From assembly GCA_008360955.1 (NCBI GenBank), contig LUCM01008940.1:269366-333365 (forward strand): DNA of 64,000 nt. Reading direction: 5' to 3'. The notes under the pieces were generated by a model that was not told the DNA's origin, searched no databases, and saw nothing but the letters and a program-made list of their open reading frames with translations. This DNA is from Fasciolopsis buskii. Lineage: Eukaryota > Platyhelminthes > Trematoda > Plagiorchiida > Fasciolidae. Made by a program: the position numbers and the translations under genes. Of the stretch, positions 25,597 through 37,556 are shown piece after piece (the stretch's first letter is position 1; every line of letters begins with the position of its first letter).

Positions 25597-28500
25597 TTGT
25601 GGCATCTAAACATTGAGTTTAATATTGGCAGATGTCGCGTTAGAGACCTCGAACACCTCAGTCAAACACTAACTGGATCTACTCGGAACACCATCCATCT
25701 GCTGACTACTACCTATCCCAAGCATTTCTCCACCGTCGTTTACGCAATAGTGAAGACGCGTTTTTTAACATGAGGCAGCCTCTAGCGCAAAAAGCCTAGA
25801 CTGGGAAGCCGCTGTTGTCAATTCTGTCAATTGGGACTGTGTTTCAGAAGTAGTCGTTTGGCCCACTGATATCACTGACAATGAGAACTACTTCCTTTTT
25901 AGGCATTCTTAGAACTAATCGAAGATCTCGGAAGAATTTTATTTCACCTCAGAAGGGCTACAGTCTGTAGGCGGATATCCTGCTACGAACACCAAGCAGC
26001 GATGCTTCACTGTAATTCTGCCGATACACACAAAGTGATTAGCATAAAATCCAGTCTGACTGCATGCTCGACCCTTATGCCTAGACGAATTCCGACGCCC
26101 TTATAACCTCAAACACCAGAAAAAAGGACCGCATTTAGCACGAAGAGATGAACAATAGTTTCACTGGTTTCAAACATGATGGCTGGTTGAGTGCGGGGTG
26201 AAGTTAGGTGATTGTCTATTACATCAGTAACACGTTTCGGGGGATTTCAGATAAAGGAACTAAGATAAGGTAAAAAAGACTGTATCATTCAAAATTAAAC
26301 AGCATAATTTCTTCATGAAATTAGATGAAAAGCATTTCGACAAGCATCAAGAGCCGAATTGGTTAGCGTTTCAATCCTATTAACTCCAGCAATATTTGGA
26401 CCGGGACACTGCCACAAAACCGCACAGAATCAATTTGGTGACCTCTTGAACCTGTCCTATTATTCACGATTTCAAATTGCAACAGAAATAAGGATCCGCC
26501 AGAATAGAGCGAATGAGGTCACTTAGAGCTCGACTGGTACATTATCGGGTTTTCTGCGCCTGCGGACAACTTTATGAAAAACCAGGTAAAATATGTCCGA
26601 AAAAATTAATGAAATGAACCATATCCAATCCGATGGCTAATCAGCCAGTAACTCATCAGTCTTAATTTATCGGTTTTCTTTGGATATAAAGAACATCTCC
26701 CGGAAAACTTCAGTGTGCCAATTGGACGATATCATCAGGTTGGGGTAATTCGGATCAGTGCTTGTACTTATCAGCAGTCTGAGTTTTCGGATGTTGCAGC
26801 TAGTGTAGCGCCGCAGAGTTGCTGCACCCCACAGCTGAACACGAAGGCTGGTGATAGGGTTGCTAGTTTCAGTGAGGGTGCCCTGTATGTGGACAGTTGT
26901 TCAAGCTGGTGCATGACGCGTTGAGCAGCTTAACTGGAATTGCCGTTGGCTAAATCCAAGCTTCATCGACACGAGTACCCGCCGCTAGTTCGTGTGTCCT
27001 ATCAACTTTAGTTGGAGGTTATAATTGCCACCAGATATAGCACATTCCTTAAACTACTCATAAAAAGCACAGGCGTGCTGGTTGCAACGAACAAGATCAT
27101 ACTCAACGGCCAAGCGTATGTACAATTACAGCTTGATCTACTGGGAATCACAGACACCGGAATGAATACAAGTGAGATGGGTAAATGACACCCTAATCAC
27201 AAATTTCTCTCCGTTACAAACTTATCTACCTAATTCATTTTTTATGCCTATTCGCCTTTGTCCTACGAAGCAATATATCGACCTAATGAATTATCAATGA
27301 AGAGTTGAGGACAGTGTATAAAACAGTATTCCCAAAACTGTCAGACCCTTTTGTCGAAGTTATTCCCTGAATTTGGCACAAGCAGATCCAGGCTTCAAGG
27401 TTGTAGGGCGGTTCCAGAAGTGAACAGTTTTGAGTGATTTGCATTTTCCGGAATGCCGTATCAATAAGGCTGTGGAAAAATTCTTCACGGGCATCGGATC
27501 TGTCCTTCCATGGGCTATTCTGTTTAGCTGACAGTTTCGGACCACGAGTTCCTATCTATCGATTCGCCGGGTGCTTTTATGACGCATGCCTCAGCCTTTT
27601 TCAGCCGTAGACGAGTTTTGGATCAAACATGCGGAACAACGAGAGTGAAGGTATCTCGAGGTTCAGGACAACATGGAAAGTCAGTAGTGCTGCTTCTGTC
27701 AGGAACCTCGTACACTTCTTAAAACAATGGCGCATGCATGAAAAGACTGCATACCAAATAATAAAATATATTGATTGTTTTAACAAAATCTTTCCACCGT
27801 GCATTTCTGTAGATCATAAACAGGTATGCGTGTTTTCGTCTGACATGATGTGATCCGGAATTAACCACATCATATTTATCTTGCTTTGGAATTAATACAA
27901 AATAATCTTAACGTTGCTCAAGAACAAATTTCCGCTTCACCAGCTTTAGACAGCCTTTATCTGCTTGCAATCTATGGTTTGTCGTACAGACGCTCAGTGC
28001 ACCTATCGGCACAAGAGCGAATACATGTGCTAGCCACAAAAACTGTCAGAATGAGATCATTAGAAGTCAGTCGAATGGGAACCACGAATATTTTTGAGAT
28101 TATTTCAAAATGCATCGAGGAATGGTACAGTGCTTTCAAGGCAAGGGTCTTTGTGACCAAATTTCTTTTTGTTTTGAGAATCAGACGGAATTTCAAATAA
28201 AAATAAATGTCTATTCTGGACGACGTCTAAGGAATGTGCAGCGTGCTTTGAAGGATAATTCCATGAAGCATATATGATAATTTAAACCGTTCTTCCTCTA
28301 TCGGAAACCACTAGTTTTCACAAGCAGATTTCTGTCTGTTTGAAAACGACTGAAAAAGAATTTTGAAGGTTTTCCATCGGCTTAGTATCAGACTGGTAGC
28401 CTGTGCGCAGCACTAGTTAATGGACTAGTTTCCATGTAAAGTGACACATGCAATATCAAATTTATAAGGTTGCAGTTTTGCTAAAAAACATGCTTTAACT

Positions 28501-28890
28501 GAGATTTTGGCACGTTAGGTATATTCTGATTTTATGGTATGAAAGTCAAGTGATGGGCAACTTTAAAGTTAGTGCCTTGAGAAGAGGGTAAAAATGCCAA
28601 AGCCGGAACATTCACGTGCAATGTACCATCTATCAACCGTGCTTATTGCTTTCACAATGATCGAATCGCTTGACCCCATAACATATGAGAAAAATTTAAA
28701 ACAAATGAGGATACAGGAAAGGTTTGTTGTAGCTTTGGGACAGAAAAATTGTTTGGTGACTTTTACCTTTATGTGACGTTTCTTCCTCTGGAATTCGGAC
28801 AGAATCGCTTGCGCGTCGTACCGGTGCCCGTACCTGAGAATGACGATGGATCCGTCTGGTGGAGTTACTCTGGTGAAGGGATAAATGCAT
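25597..28890. other. Non-coding stretch, no supported gene
   Basis: The longest frame is 27886-28200 (+), 104 codons from a TTG, with a Ser/Arg-rich helical-looking peptide but no acceptor that fits. Opposite-strand frames at 27601-27804 and 27972-28196 overlap it. No RNA gene or mobile-element motif is visible. Confidence 0.35.
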
Positions 28891-28926
28891 CCACACGCGC
28901 AGCCGCCCACAAGCACACACGCACAC
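28891..28926. repeat. CA/CG-rich simple tract
   Basis: Alternating CA and CG steps interrupted by GCCGCC (ccacacgcgcagccgcccac, then aagcacacacgcacac). It is similar in character to the tract at 2270. Confidence 0.6.
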
Positions 28927-31900
28927 TGATCGGAATCAATTCGAATTCGACCGAAATTGCGAGGCCACCCTGAGTTCAATCAGGCGCATTCAGCTCAAAA
29001 AAAGAAACGTACACTGCTTATGTTGTAGCATACAGCCGATTACGGTGGTCATTTTCTACTAACCAGTTGTGCTTTTCATGACTAGATAAAAAAGTTGCTC
29101 TTCAATACTTGACACATTATGTGGTACGGATAATGCACAATACCTTGTAATCCCTGTTGTACTATCATGAATGCCACGCTGGTTTTCCGCATTTCCCTAC
29201 GCCGTTCGTTCAGATGTGAAATTTATCTCCCCATTCCGCCGTCTTATTTCAAGATGTTCAGTTGATGTGAACTTCGTAACCTTCCCATCCGAACAAATGA
29301 GGTATTAAGTGCCCAGTAAAAAGGCTGTATTGGACTTCTTTTACCACTGATTTCCCTCAATAATGAAAAGACAATGTGCATCATTTTCAGAACCGTGGTC
29401 TCGGCGAGCAGAGAGCTGCCAAGTGGAGAAATTGATCGACGATTTTCAAATTCGAACCCAAATTTTGGTTCCAAATGTCATGATCTTGACCTCTCCTAGG
29501 GCCTTAATTATGCCTCTATTTACCATATTTTGGCGATCAGTGTATTTTCTGAAAAGGTATGCTTTCTTTAGCTTAAGACTGATTTGTGAAGGTCAACGAA
29601 GGCATTTCCTTGCCAGCTGTTTTTCATTCTTATTGACTGCTTCTTTCGATTGGTTGTAACGTATCACATGATTGCCTCTGATAACAGATGTTCGGCAAAG
29701 TATGGTAAACGCTGCTAGACCCACAACAAGGATTAATGAAACATCTTAATTATGAAACCAGGGCTAATCGATCTTTCACACTGCAGCTAGCTGGACAAAT
29801 TGTAGAGAGGATTCTGTCATGCCCATGCACGATATCGCACCATGTGTCTGACGCTTCCGAATTGAATTTCATTATCGCTTGAATTTTTCATTTTGTCAAT
29901 TGCCATCCGAAATTCTTTGGTCCCCTGTGATACCCGATATGCTTATTCTTATAACCAATGGAAAAAACTCACATTCTAATGAAAATGGTATACCCAAAAT
30001 ATAACATTTAATCAAGCTGATTCTGTCCAATGAGTATCACATTTTTGTCTGATATGTGATCTACTTCATGGTTAGATCCAGTGCACTTTACTTTAGGGAT
30101 ACTGAGTATCTCATGGTCAGAAGCAGTCAGCTAATAATCACGGCATATGTTCCGCGCTTGCTTTCGTGGTTTGATGACCAGATTATAAGGAAAGATCTGG
30201 CTATTAAGTGTTCCTTCCCCTACGATGTTTTCTCCACTGGCGATGAACAAGACAAACAGGACGAAATAAATCCTTGTCACAGAAAGATGTGATCGGAGTC
30301 CCGTAACCGCCTCAGTTCTTGTCTTCTTCTAGGCTTAGTTTAACCATGAATGTTTATGGTCATGAAGGATGAATAGCTCAGATTTATGGAAAGTTAGAAT
30401 CGACAGTTCTAGCTGAGGCTCACAAATGACTCCACCTGAGTCCTTTTCTGAAATCTGTTGGCAGCTCTGCGCTTGTAGAGCTGCAGGAAAAACACCTTCG
30501 GGCTATCATTATTTGCGATGATATATTATCAGTGGTTGGATAAACTCCCACTTAACTGTCCAATCCAAAATCGGCCAGACCGGGTTCAGGTCCCATCCCA
30601 GTAGGAATCCGGAAATTCTCCTTTACTGATGACTACTATCAAACCGTGACCAACAAACAGTTGAATCACTTTATTAAGTTCTAAACTTTTAATGATAGAT
30701 TATAAGTAACCGAGAAAGAATACGAATCCTTCCCTCGTACTTCAAATGACGTTGATATGCGGAACAGTGATGCAGCTCTGGGTGGATTTCGGTCAAATTA
30801 TGGACCATAGGAAACCAGTGATTCTTATTTTATTACTGATGGTACAGAAAATAGGTTGCTTTCACCTAAAGAATAGAGTAAAAAGATGGTACTCGACAAG
30901 GCGGCACGTTGAGACGCCCCATTATTTTTAGCACTGGTTTAACAATACAGTCGTATGAAATGAACACAGTTTTCCCCAAACCGATGATCACACTTCGTCA
31001 TGAACATTGCCTTAACGAATCTCATTATGCTTAAAGTGGTATCAGTATTGATCGCCCAGTCTTACTGACCTACCTGACTGAAACTGTATCCGGTCTATTG
31101 TTTTAGGCTTTTCGCAGTCCAGCTAAGCCTTACCAGGTGGCCTCTATACGCTAATGCAGCGGTCGGACAGTTGATGCCCACGAACAGTCTAGTACGGTTT
31201 CCGGTCCCGCTACCAATTTAGTACTGACTCACCCTTGGGAGCTGATAGGCAGGTCCACAGAGCATTCTGTCTACCCGATGAGGCTCACGGGCATACAAAT
31301 TTATCTGTATCACTGATATTGATTTTTCTGACGTTCACAAGATTCGCCTATTCCTCTGTCACAGCTTTTATGTACAATGAAACGGTTCCCCAGTCTTGCT
31401 ATTGTCCACTCATTTCGAGTAAATGCTCTGAGAGTGGCCACCCAGTTTTCACACAACCAAATGATACATAAAATAATAGCATCACTAAATAATGAAGTGG
31501 TCAGTAACGATTTTCTAGTTCCATCATTGTTTAAGTGCTGATATTACGTACTCATGTTTGGTCGAAAAATTTGTTAGGATGAAAATGCTTATTACTGGAA
31601 AGTGTGACAAGTGAGGGGGAAAATTTTCATTATTGCTCATGAACAATTTAGGTACACTGAGTGAAGATATTTGTGGAAAGCTTGATCCCGTCGGAAATAG
31701 TCAGTTGAGTGAAAACACATATGTGTTGCTCACGGAAAGAGGAGGAAAACATAGAGGATCTGAAAATTACTTTGATGTGTTTCTGACACCAACCAAGGAA
31801 AATCACAAATGAGTGTTGTAAAGTCCGTGGGGTAAAACAGAAATACAACTTTCGATATGTTTCCTTGATACGAAGCGTTGTCTGAATCGCGGTGCATGAA

Positions 31901-32009
31901 AAGATGAACGTGCGACTATAGCAAGAACTTGGCTCACTTGTTATGACCAGGTGAGGGTTAGGTTTAAAGTGATTTATTGAATCTCTGTAGTTTAGCTTTT
32001 CATCACTAG
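28927..32009. other. Non-coding stretch, no supported gene
   Basis: Open frames of 60-130 codons occur in conflicting registers, the longest being 31648-32040 (-), 130 codons, which has no motif. A segment at 30531-30610 carries a B-box-like ggttcaggtccc but no good partner. The stretch 31.08-31.30 kb is mildly G+C-rich and may be an old repeat. Confidence 0.35.
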
Positions 32010-32335
32010 TTGAAATTGAGGTGGTAGTCATTAAATCCATAACAGCCGGTGCTGCCCATAAAAAGGAACAGAATATTGTGACATATAAGGAGAATTTCAG
32101 TCAAATTGAGTATAGCTGGCCATACCAAAAGTCATGTGATGCCATGTTTCAAACGGCAGAAAAAAGGAATTGCGAAAATACAGCAAACCGAGAATTCCAT
32201 CATATGCGTATCTGTTGTAGGCAGAGACGTATTATTGATAACGTGACAGCCTCAAATACACTAAGGAGGAAGAGCAAGTGCTATTTTGAAGAATATCTTG
32301 TAGATCTTGTTGATAGTCTAAAGAGAACGAAATGA
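32010..32335 (+). CDS. Candidate terminal exon, highly charged peptide, unidentified
   Basis: After a pyrimidine-containing acceptor (gcttttcatcactag) the frame enters in phase 1 and stays open for 108 codons to a TGA at 32333. The peptide is strongly hydrophilic, rich in Lys, Arg, Glu and Asn, with a central basic, Cys-containing patch (HHMRICCRQRR) and an acidic/hydrophobic end (YFEEYLVDLVDSL). Composition is more protein-like than its surroundings. No known domain is recognised, and the length is still within chance expectation. Confidence 0.35.
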
Positions 32336-34163
32336 GATCGACACCCAAAGAGGAGACAGAGGACAATAGTTAACCGGTGCTGATACAAATGGAAGCGTTG
32401 TTGTAGTCCAGGGACTATGTTATAGCCCTTTTATGCATTTTATTGAATGGCCAAGAAATGTAGTACGTCTGGACGACAACGGTATCACTGATTGATAAGA
32501 ATACTTGTGCAATCCAAAGTACTTCAACAAGGTTTCTTTCACCGGAAAAGTAGTTTTTTTTAAATTTCCAAAGCAAATGAAACCTGACCAATGGGAAAGA
32601 ATTGAAGACGATCTTCTGATGAACGCGGGTGGTGGCTGGTAACCAACAGCAGTCACCAAGTTTTCTTAACTTCCAAATATTCATTGAAAATTAAATATCA
32701 GGCGACGGTACAGCCTCACACTCCTTGAGAACCATGGGACTGAGAAATTTCGATGTAGATTTCCATGAGTTCAGAAAAATCAGCTTTTCGTAAACACCTA
32801 TGGTGGAAATACAAAACGACTACGAATATAAACTTGGGGACCGAACCATCTTGCTAAATAGCAAATTGAGGGCTTCTAAACCCGCAGCGGTAAATGTGCC
32901 GCGAATGAACCGTCACATAAACCTTTCAGTAATTTGTGGGTTTATTTATGTTTTTTGTGATCCATCAGGCCCAGTATGTACAAGTAATTTAGTTGACAAT
33001 GCGCCTTTTTGACGGGTTTCGTCAAGCTGCCAACCACTTTATAGTCTCTACATCTAAAATGTTATTCGTTTTGACGTCGAAATTAGAGGTGAGAAGAGAC
33101 AGAGCTTAATATAGGCAAGCTCAATCAAGCAGCCACTGGTAAAGAAAAACTCGAGGTGACCGTTTAGATGCTTCCAGGCACAGAAATATCAGTGTCCGAG
33201 AATATGGCAAAGTGAGCATGGAGAGGCATTCAATTTCCACACAGTTAACCTCCACTCACAATTTCACACAGGTGACATGCGAAATAGTCCGAGTTTATCT
33301 AAAGCCAACTGGATAGTACAGTCGGAGATGCCATTTCCCGCACCCTCAGTTTTGTGGTCGGTGGTGGTTGGTTTTGAAACATTTAGATTTTGAAATGAAA
33401 GTTATGGCACTTGGGGTCCCCATGTAAGTTACCGGAACATCTGTGTTGTTCGTGGACTATTGTCAGAGGTTAATGAACAACCAAAGCACACGAATATCCC
33501 CGAACACATGAGGCCCACTGCGACGAGAGCTATCTGCCTGCTTAACAATCAGTCTTCTAAGAAAGGTCTCATTTTTCCTAGCGCGAATGGTCGTGCAAGT
33601 CAACTGCTGTTTCCGAAGAACTGGATCCGCAAACACTGAATAATTTCGTTACCTTAACTCCATGAATGCGTATCTTGTCATTTGAGCGCCTGTATGTGGG
33701 GAGTGTGAGAAAAATTTTCGAAGCAGTGACATGCGCAAAAGTAAAGCACTATTTGTTGTAAACGGTTTCTTCTTCAATGGATGAATAGCTAAAGTTTTCC
33801 CTGAAAACATACTACCCGTTTCGTGATTATCGCTGCTTGTCAAATATGCTTACCCAGTACGTTCCTGTTCAGGTATTATATACGTGTACTGCCCTTTGTT
33901 AGTTTGGCACTGGAACCACATTTGAACCAGTAGGAGCGTAGATGGGTTATAAGTTAATTTAACAATCATTTCGGCACTTTGTGTCCCCTTCCTGACAGTT
34001 AGTATTGCCTAGCCGAGGGAAGTCTTGAGAGGAATTACTATGTGATTCTCAAAAGTAATCACCGCATAAGCACTCGCCTAGTGATTCAAACAAGACTCTT
34101 CAACTCTTATTCGCTTGGAACATGACCTGTCAGATATCCAGGACTGGTAGTACCGATTCTCAG
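32336..34163. other. Non-coding stretch, no supported gene
   Basis: Open frames do not exceed 90 codons (32415-32684 on minus). No repeat or RNA gene is evident. Confidence 0.4.
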
Positions 34164-34386
34164 GAACATGCATTTTTGGAAGGAAGAAGCTTTACTGCGC
34201 CTAGTGGTGGAAAATGGATATGCTCGATTTGATTATTCAGAACCTCATCTTGCTGTATTAACAATCGACCAAGTATTAAGAAACAAAGAAAGCACTGCAC
34301 AGCTACCTTGTTCTTGTCGGGAATCATCGGCCGTCCTTATAAACCACCTCGGAGCTGAAAAGCAAACCAAAAACGAAGACTGCTAG
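34164..34386 (+). CDS. Candidate exon with ATG, unidentified
   Basis: An acceptor-like gattctcag ends at 34163. A true ATG at 34168 opens 72 codons to a TAG at 34384. The peptide is mixed charged/hydrophobic, with KEEALLRLVVENGYARFDYS near its start and a Lys/Asn/Glu-rich end. It could be a terminal exon read through the ATG or a short independent frame. No homologue is recalled. Confidence 0.3.
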
Positions 34387-37268
34387 CCGAACGTTACAGC
34401 TGCTAACCGAATGGGATTGGTTCTAAATCGGATACTGCTTTCAGTTCATAATTATTCCCTTCCACGTCAGCGACTCGGTTTGATTGCAACAGGCTTGCGC
34501 CGCTGGTGTTATTTGTTTGGTTCCTAACGGTGAACATTCTAGCTGATAGGTCAGACTACTTATTATTCAAAGTTTGTCGCTGTTCCGGTCTGAAATGAGA
34601 AGTAGAACGTAGTTATCTAACTTGAACTATTCAACAGCTGAAGAACTGTGGGCCAACGTGAGTAAAGTATTGCGTAGTAATGACTTCTTCCTCTTGTCAT
34701 GTATTCTAGTGATCATACGTATGTCCAGTTTCACACGTTTCAGCTTTCTGCTCGTCCGTAATTTGTCACCTGAAACCAGTATTAAAAACGGTTCACCTAA
34801 CCGGCATTGTAAATGGATGCCAAAAAGAAATCCTACTAAATTACCGAGTCTCGACGAACTACCGTTTATTCTTTATTACGTGAACAATATCACAGACCAT
34901 AATTTCCACTTCTGGATATGATAGAAGCTTCTTCTGCCAAGCCCCTAGACCTCGAGTCTCAGCAATTACATTTTCACACGGGCGAAATTTTTTTGTTTAT
35001 TTCATTATATCTTGTGACATATTCGCAATAAAGCGTCTCTCCTTGGCTCTCGTTCTTGCACAACAAAGACTGCTGACATTTTCGCTTAAAGAAATCATAT
35101 GCATGGAGATTCGTAATTAAGCAAAAGTTCATTTGTTTTGTCAACAGTCCAAAATTTAGCATCGCACCGTTACCTCTGTCGGCGGATCATTCTGACACCA
35201 GCGGTAATCGAGCAGTCAAAGTCCTTACCTGAAATCCTACTAACCTTGACCACTTCCCCATTTAGACAGTTCATGATAGTAGGCCCAGTGACAACTACCA
35301 TTGAAATGGACGCATGAAAGTGTGCTCGAGCAATCTGAAAAGCGCAAAAGCAAAAATGGCAACACGAGCCAAAGTCCACTGCACGAAACGATCGGGCTTA
35401 AGGCTTAATCGGTGAAGTCTGTATGGCGCTCAGCGACCCACAAGCTGCAATAAACCAATCAAATTTGGATCTTCTCGCCAACTATTCCACTAATTGTTGT
35501 AATATGACATGGTAAGAAAAGGGGAAAAACTGTTTCTGACAAAATTGCAGATATCTGTCAGAAAAAATGATACTTTTTGGTTCACTGAAAACAATAGTAA
35601 AAGCTTGATGCGTTCATATTTATCTCTTCCTTGCTGTCTGGTATCGATCAGTCAAACTGTAATGTGGTATTTTTGCTTTTTCTCTAGTATGTTTTGCACA
35701 GACAGTGTGAGAAAAGAGCATTTTCCAACCGGCCACGGGATACCAAAAACCCATTTTACAAAATTTCCCCTATGCACGATTGTCACCGTTTTTGTTAGTG
35801 TTCTATCCGCAAAAGGTAGCCAGATGGGATAGAGGCAGGTTTTGAGTTGCTAGTTGCGCGGCACGATTCATGAGCCGCTATCGTTAACCGAATATGCTGA
35901 TGGAGCACCTAGGGGAATACGGTGACAGATTTTTCCCGCTTATGACTGCTATCCGAGATCTGAGATACATGTAACCATATCGTTAGTACCCCTAATGGAT
36001 TTATCAGTACCTTGTTGTTACTGTTGTTGCTGCTGATGTTCGTTTTGTTTCTTGCACTTTGTCATTGGTTTGTGTTAATTACAGCAATAACGGCAACACT
36101 ACTGAAGATGTTCGTTACTGCCCTTAACTAAGCAAAATAAGACCAGCATAGGGTGGTGATAAGTATTTCAAGTCAACCAGTATGATCGGTCTTAAACACA
36201 AACTGGTGATTGCGCCCAAGTGATCGGAACCCTAAGCAAATAAGGCGTTAACCCCAGCAGCGGTTGTAAATTAGTCCACTTTAATAATCTGCATTATTTG
36301 ATTGAACAGAACTCGTTTTAACTGTCTGTGAATCTATCAGCGTATCCCCATAAGGATTAATCATTTTTATTTTATGAAACAGCAATCTCGCTCCTCACTA
36401 GAATCTCATTTGAATTGTTAAAAGCGTAAATGGATGATGAAGAATCACGTGGTGATTCATCGGAGGATTTTCGTACGTATACTTGAAGAGCGTCAATAAC
36501 CGCGAAACCGGTCGTGTGCCTCCACGTAAGTTTTGTCCAACCGTATCCTTATGCGAAACACACTACTTAGAACAATTTCGTTCCTTTTTAAATGCCAAGC
36601 TAACCCGGAAATCCATGAAAGCTCGATGCAGATGGTTTCGGAAAACAAACAGCCTTCAACTTGACTACTGAAACAGGATAGTCGTACTAGCTAACCTCTT
36701 TCTGTAAACGACGTTAGGAACCCACAGAAATAGAGACCGTTGGATTTTTGATGGAATATCGCAAAGCTATTAGGCCACTGATGGCGAAACTCAACGACTT
36801 TCTTTTCGCCAACCCACTCTTTACTTTCGTAGGTTAGAACACCATGTCACTGGTCACGAGCATAGCCAGTTTAAGGAAAAGCTTCAGTCTGAAATTTTTA
36901 GGAACGGCGAAAAATCTAAAGCGTCCCAATCTTCTGGATCGTAAATCGGCTGCTTCGATCGCTTGTGTTTGTGTGGGTTCAATCGATTCAGGAACATGCC
37001 GCCTAACGAACGGTGCTGCTGCGAACACAGTAGTGCACACTGTTAATGGATGTTACCAGCCCATATTTTGATGAATCGCCCTTTAGACACCCAAGCTCAT
37101 GAACTGTGTACAATTAACAAAAGGTAAAACAGTCGGGTACCTCAACAAGTCTATGGACTACTCATTCGGTGAATGGGTTCGTTAGTTATGACTGCCTTTT
37201 GCTGCTTGAGCCACTTTCATTGAACAACGATACAAATAAATTGATTTCGTGTTTCCTTCACCTTGCAG
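34387..37268. other. Non-coding stretch, no supported gene
   Basis: At 36.00-36.05 kb there is a small TTG/CTG-rich patch. At 36844-37071 two plus-strand frames are open together and both look protein-like, which argues for low stop density rather than a real exon. The 35509-35832 (+) frame of 107 codons has no motif. Confidence 0.35.
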
Positions 37269-37556
37269 TGTATAGAATATTTTCTAGACGATGAAATATA
37301 CGCAGCAATTCATGCACAATATCTTGAATTCCGCAATTATTCATTTACAAAGAGAGTATTTACCAGCGTCACGAAGCTGGACACCCCCGAGATGAAGTTA
37401 TATTTCCTCGGGAAAATTCGTGGAGTTTCGCGGAACAGTCAAACCTCGTGCAAAATCAGTATGTTCCCCAGACACTATTTTGAAATATGGAAAACGATCA
37501 CAGACGCTAGCATCAATTATAGATACAATTCATGCAGTCCGTGTATCCTCAGTTAA
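37269..37556 (+). CDS. Candidate terminal exon followed by ATTAAA, unidentified
   Basis: A strong pyrimidine-rich acceptor (gtttccttcaccttgcag) is followed in phase 0 by 95 codons to a TAA at 37554. The peptide contains an acidic, aromatic-rich start (CIEYFLDDEIYAAIHAQYLE) and a basic middle (KLYFLGKIRG). The polyadenylation-signal variant attaaa lies at 37604, about 50 bp after the stop. Acceptor, frame and possible poly(A) signal together make it one of the better candidates. The family is unknown. Confidence 0.4.
   Translation, partial: CIEYFLDDEIYAAIHAQYLEFRNYSFTKRVFTSVTKLDTPEMKLYFLGKIRGVSRNSQTSCKISMFPRHYFEIWKTITDASINYRYNSCSPCILS

Noticed and set aside
30531..30610. B-box-like ggttcaggtccc suggesting a tRNA or SINE
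   Set aside because: The upstream sequence lacks a convincing A box and no cloverleaf stems can be drawn.
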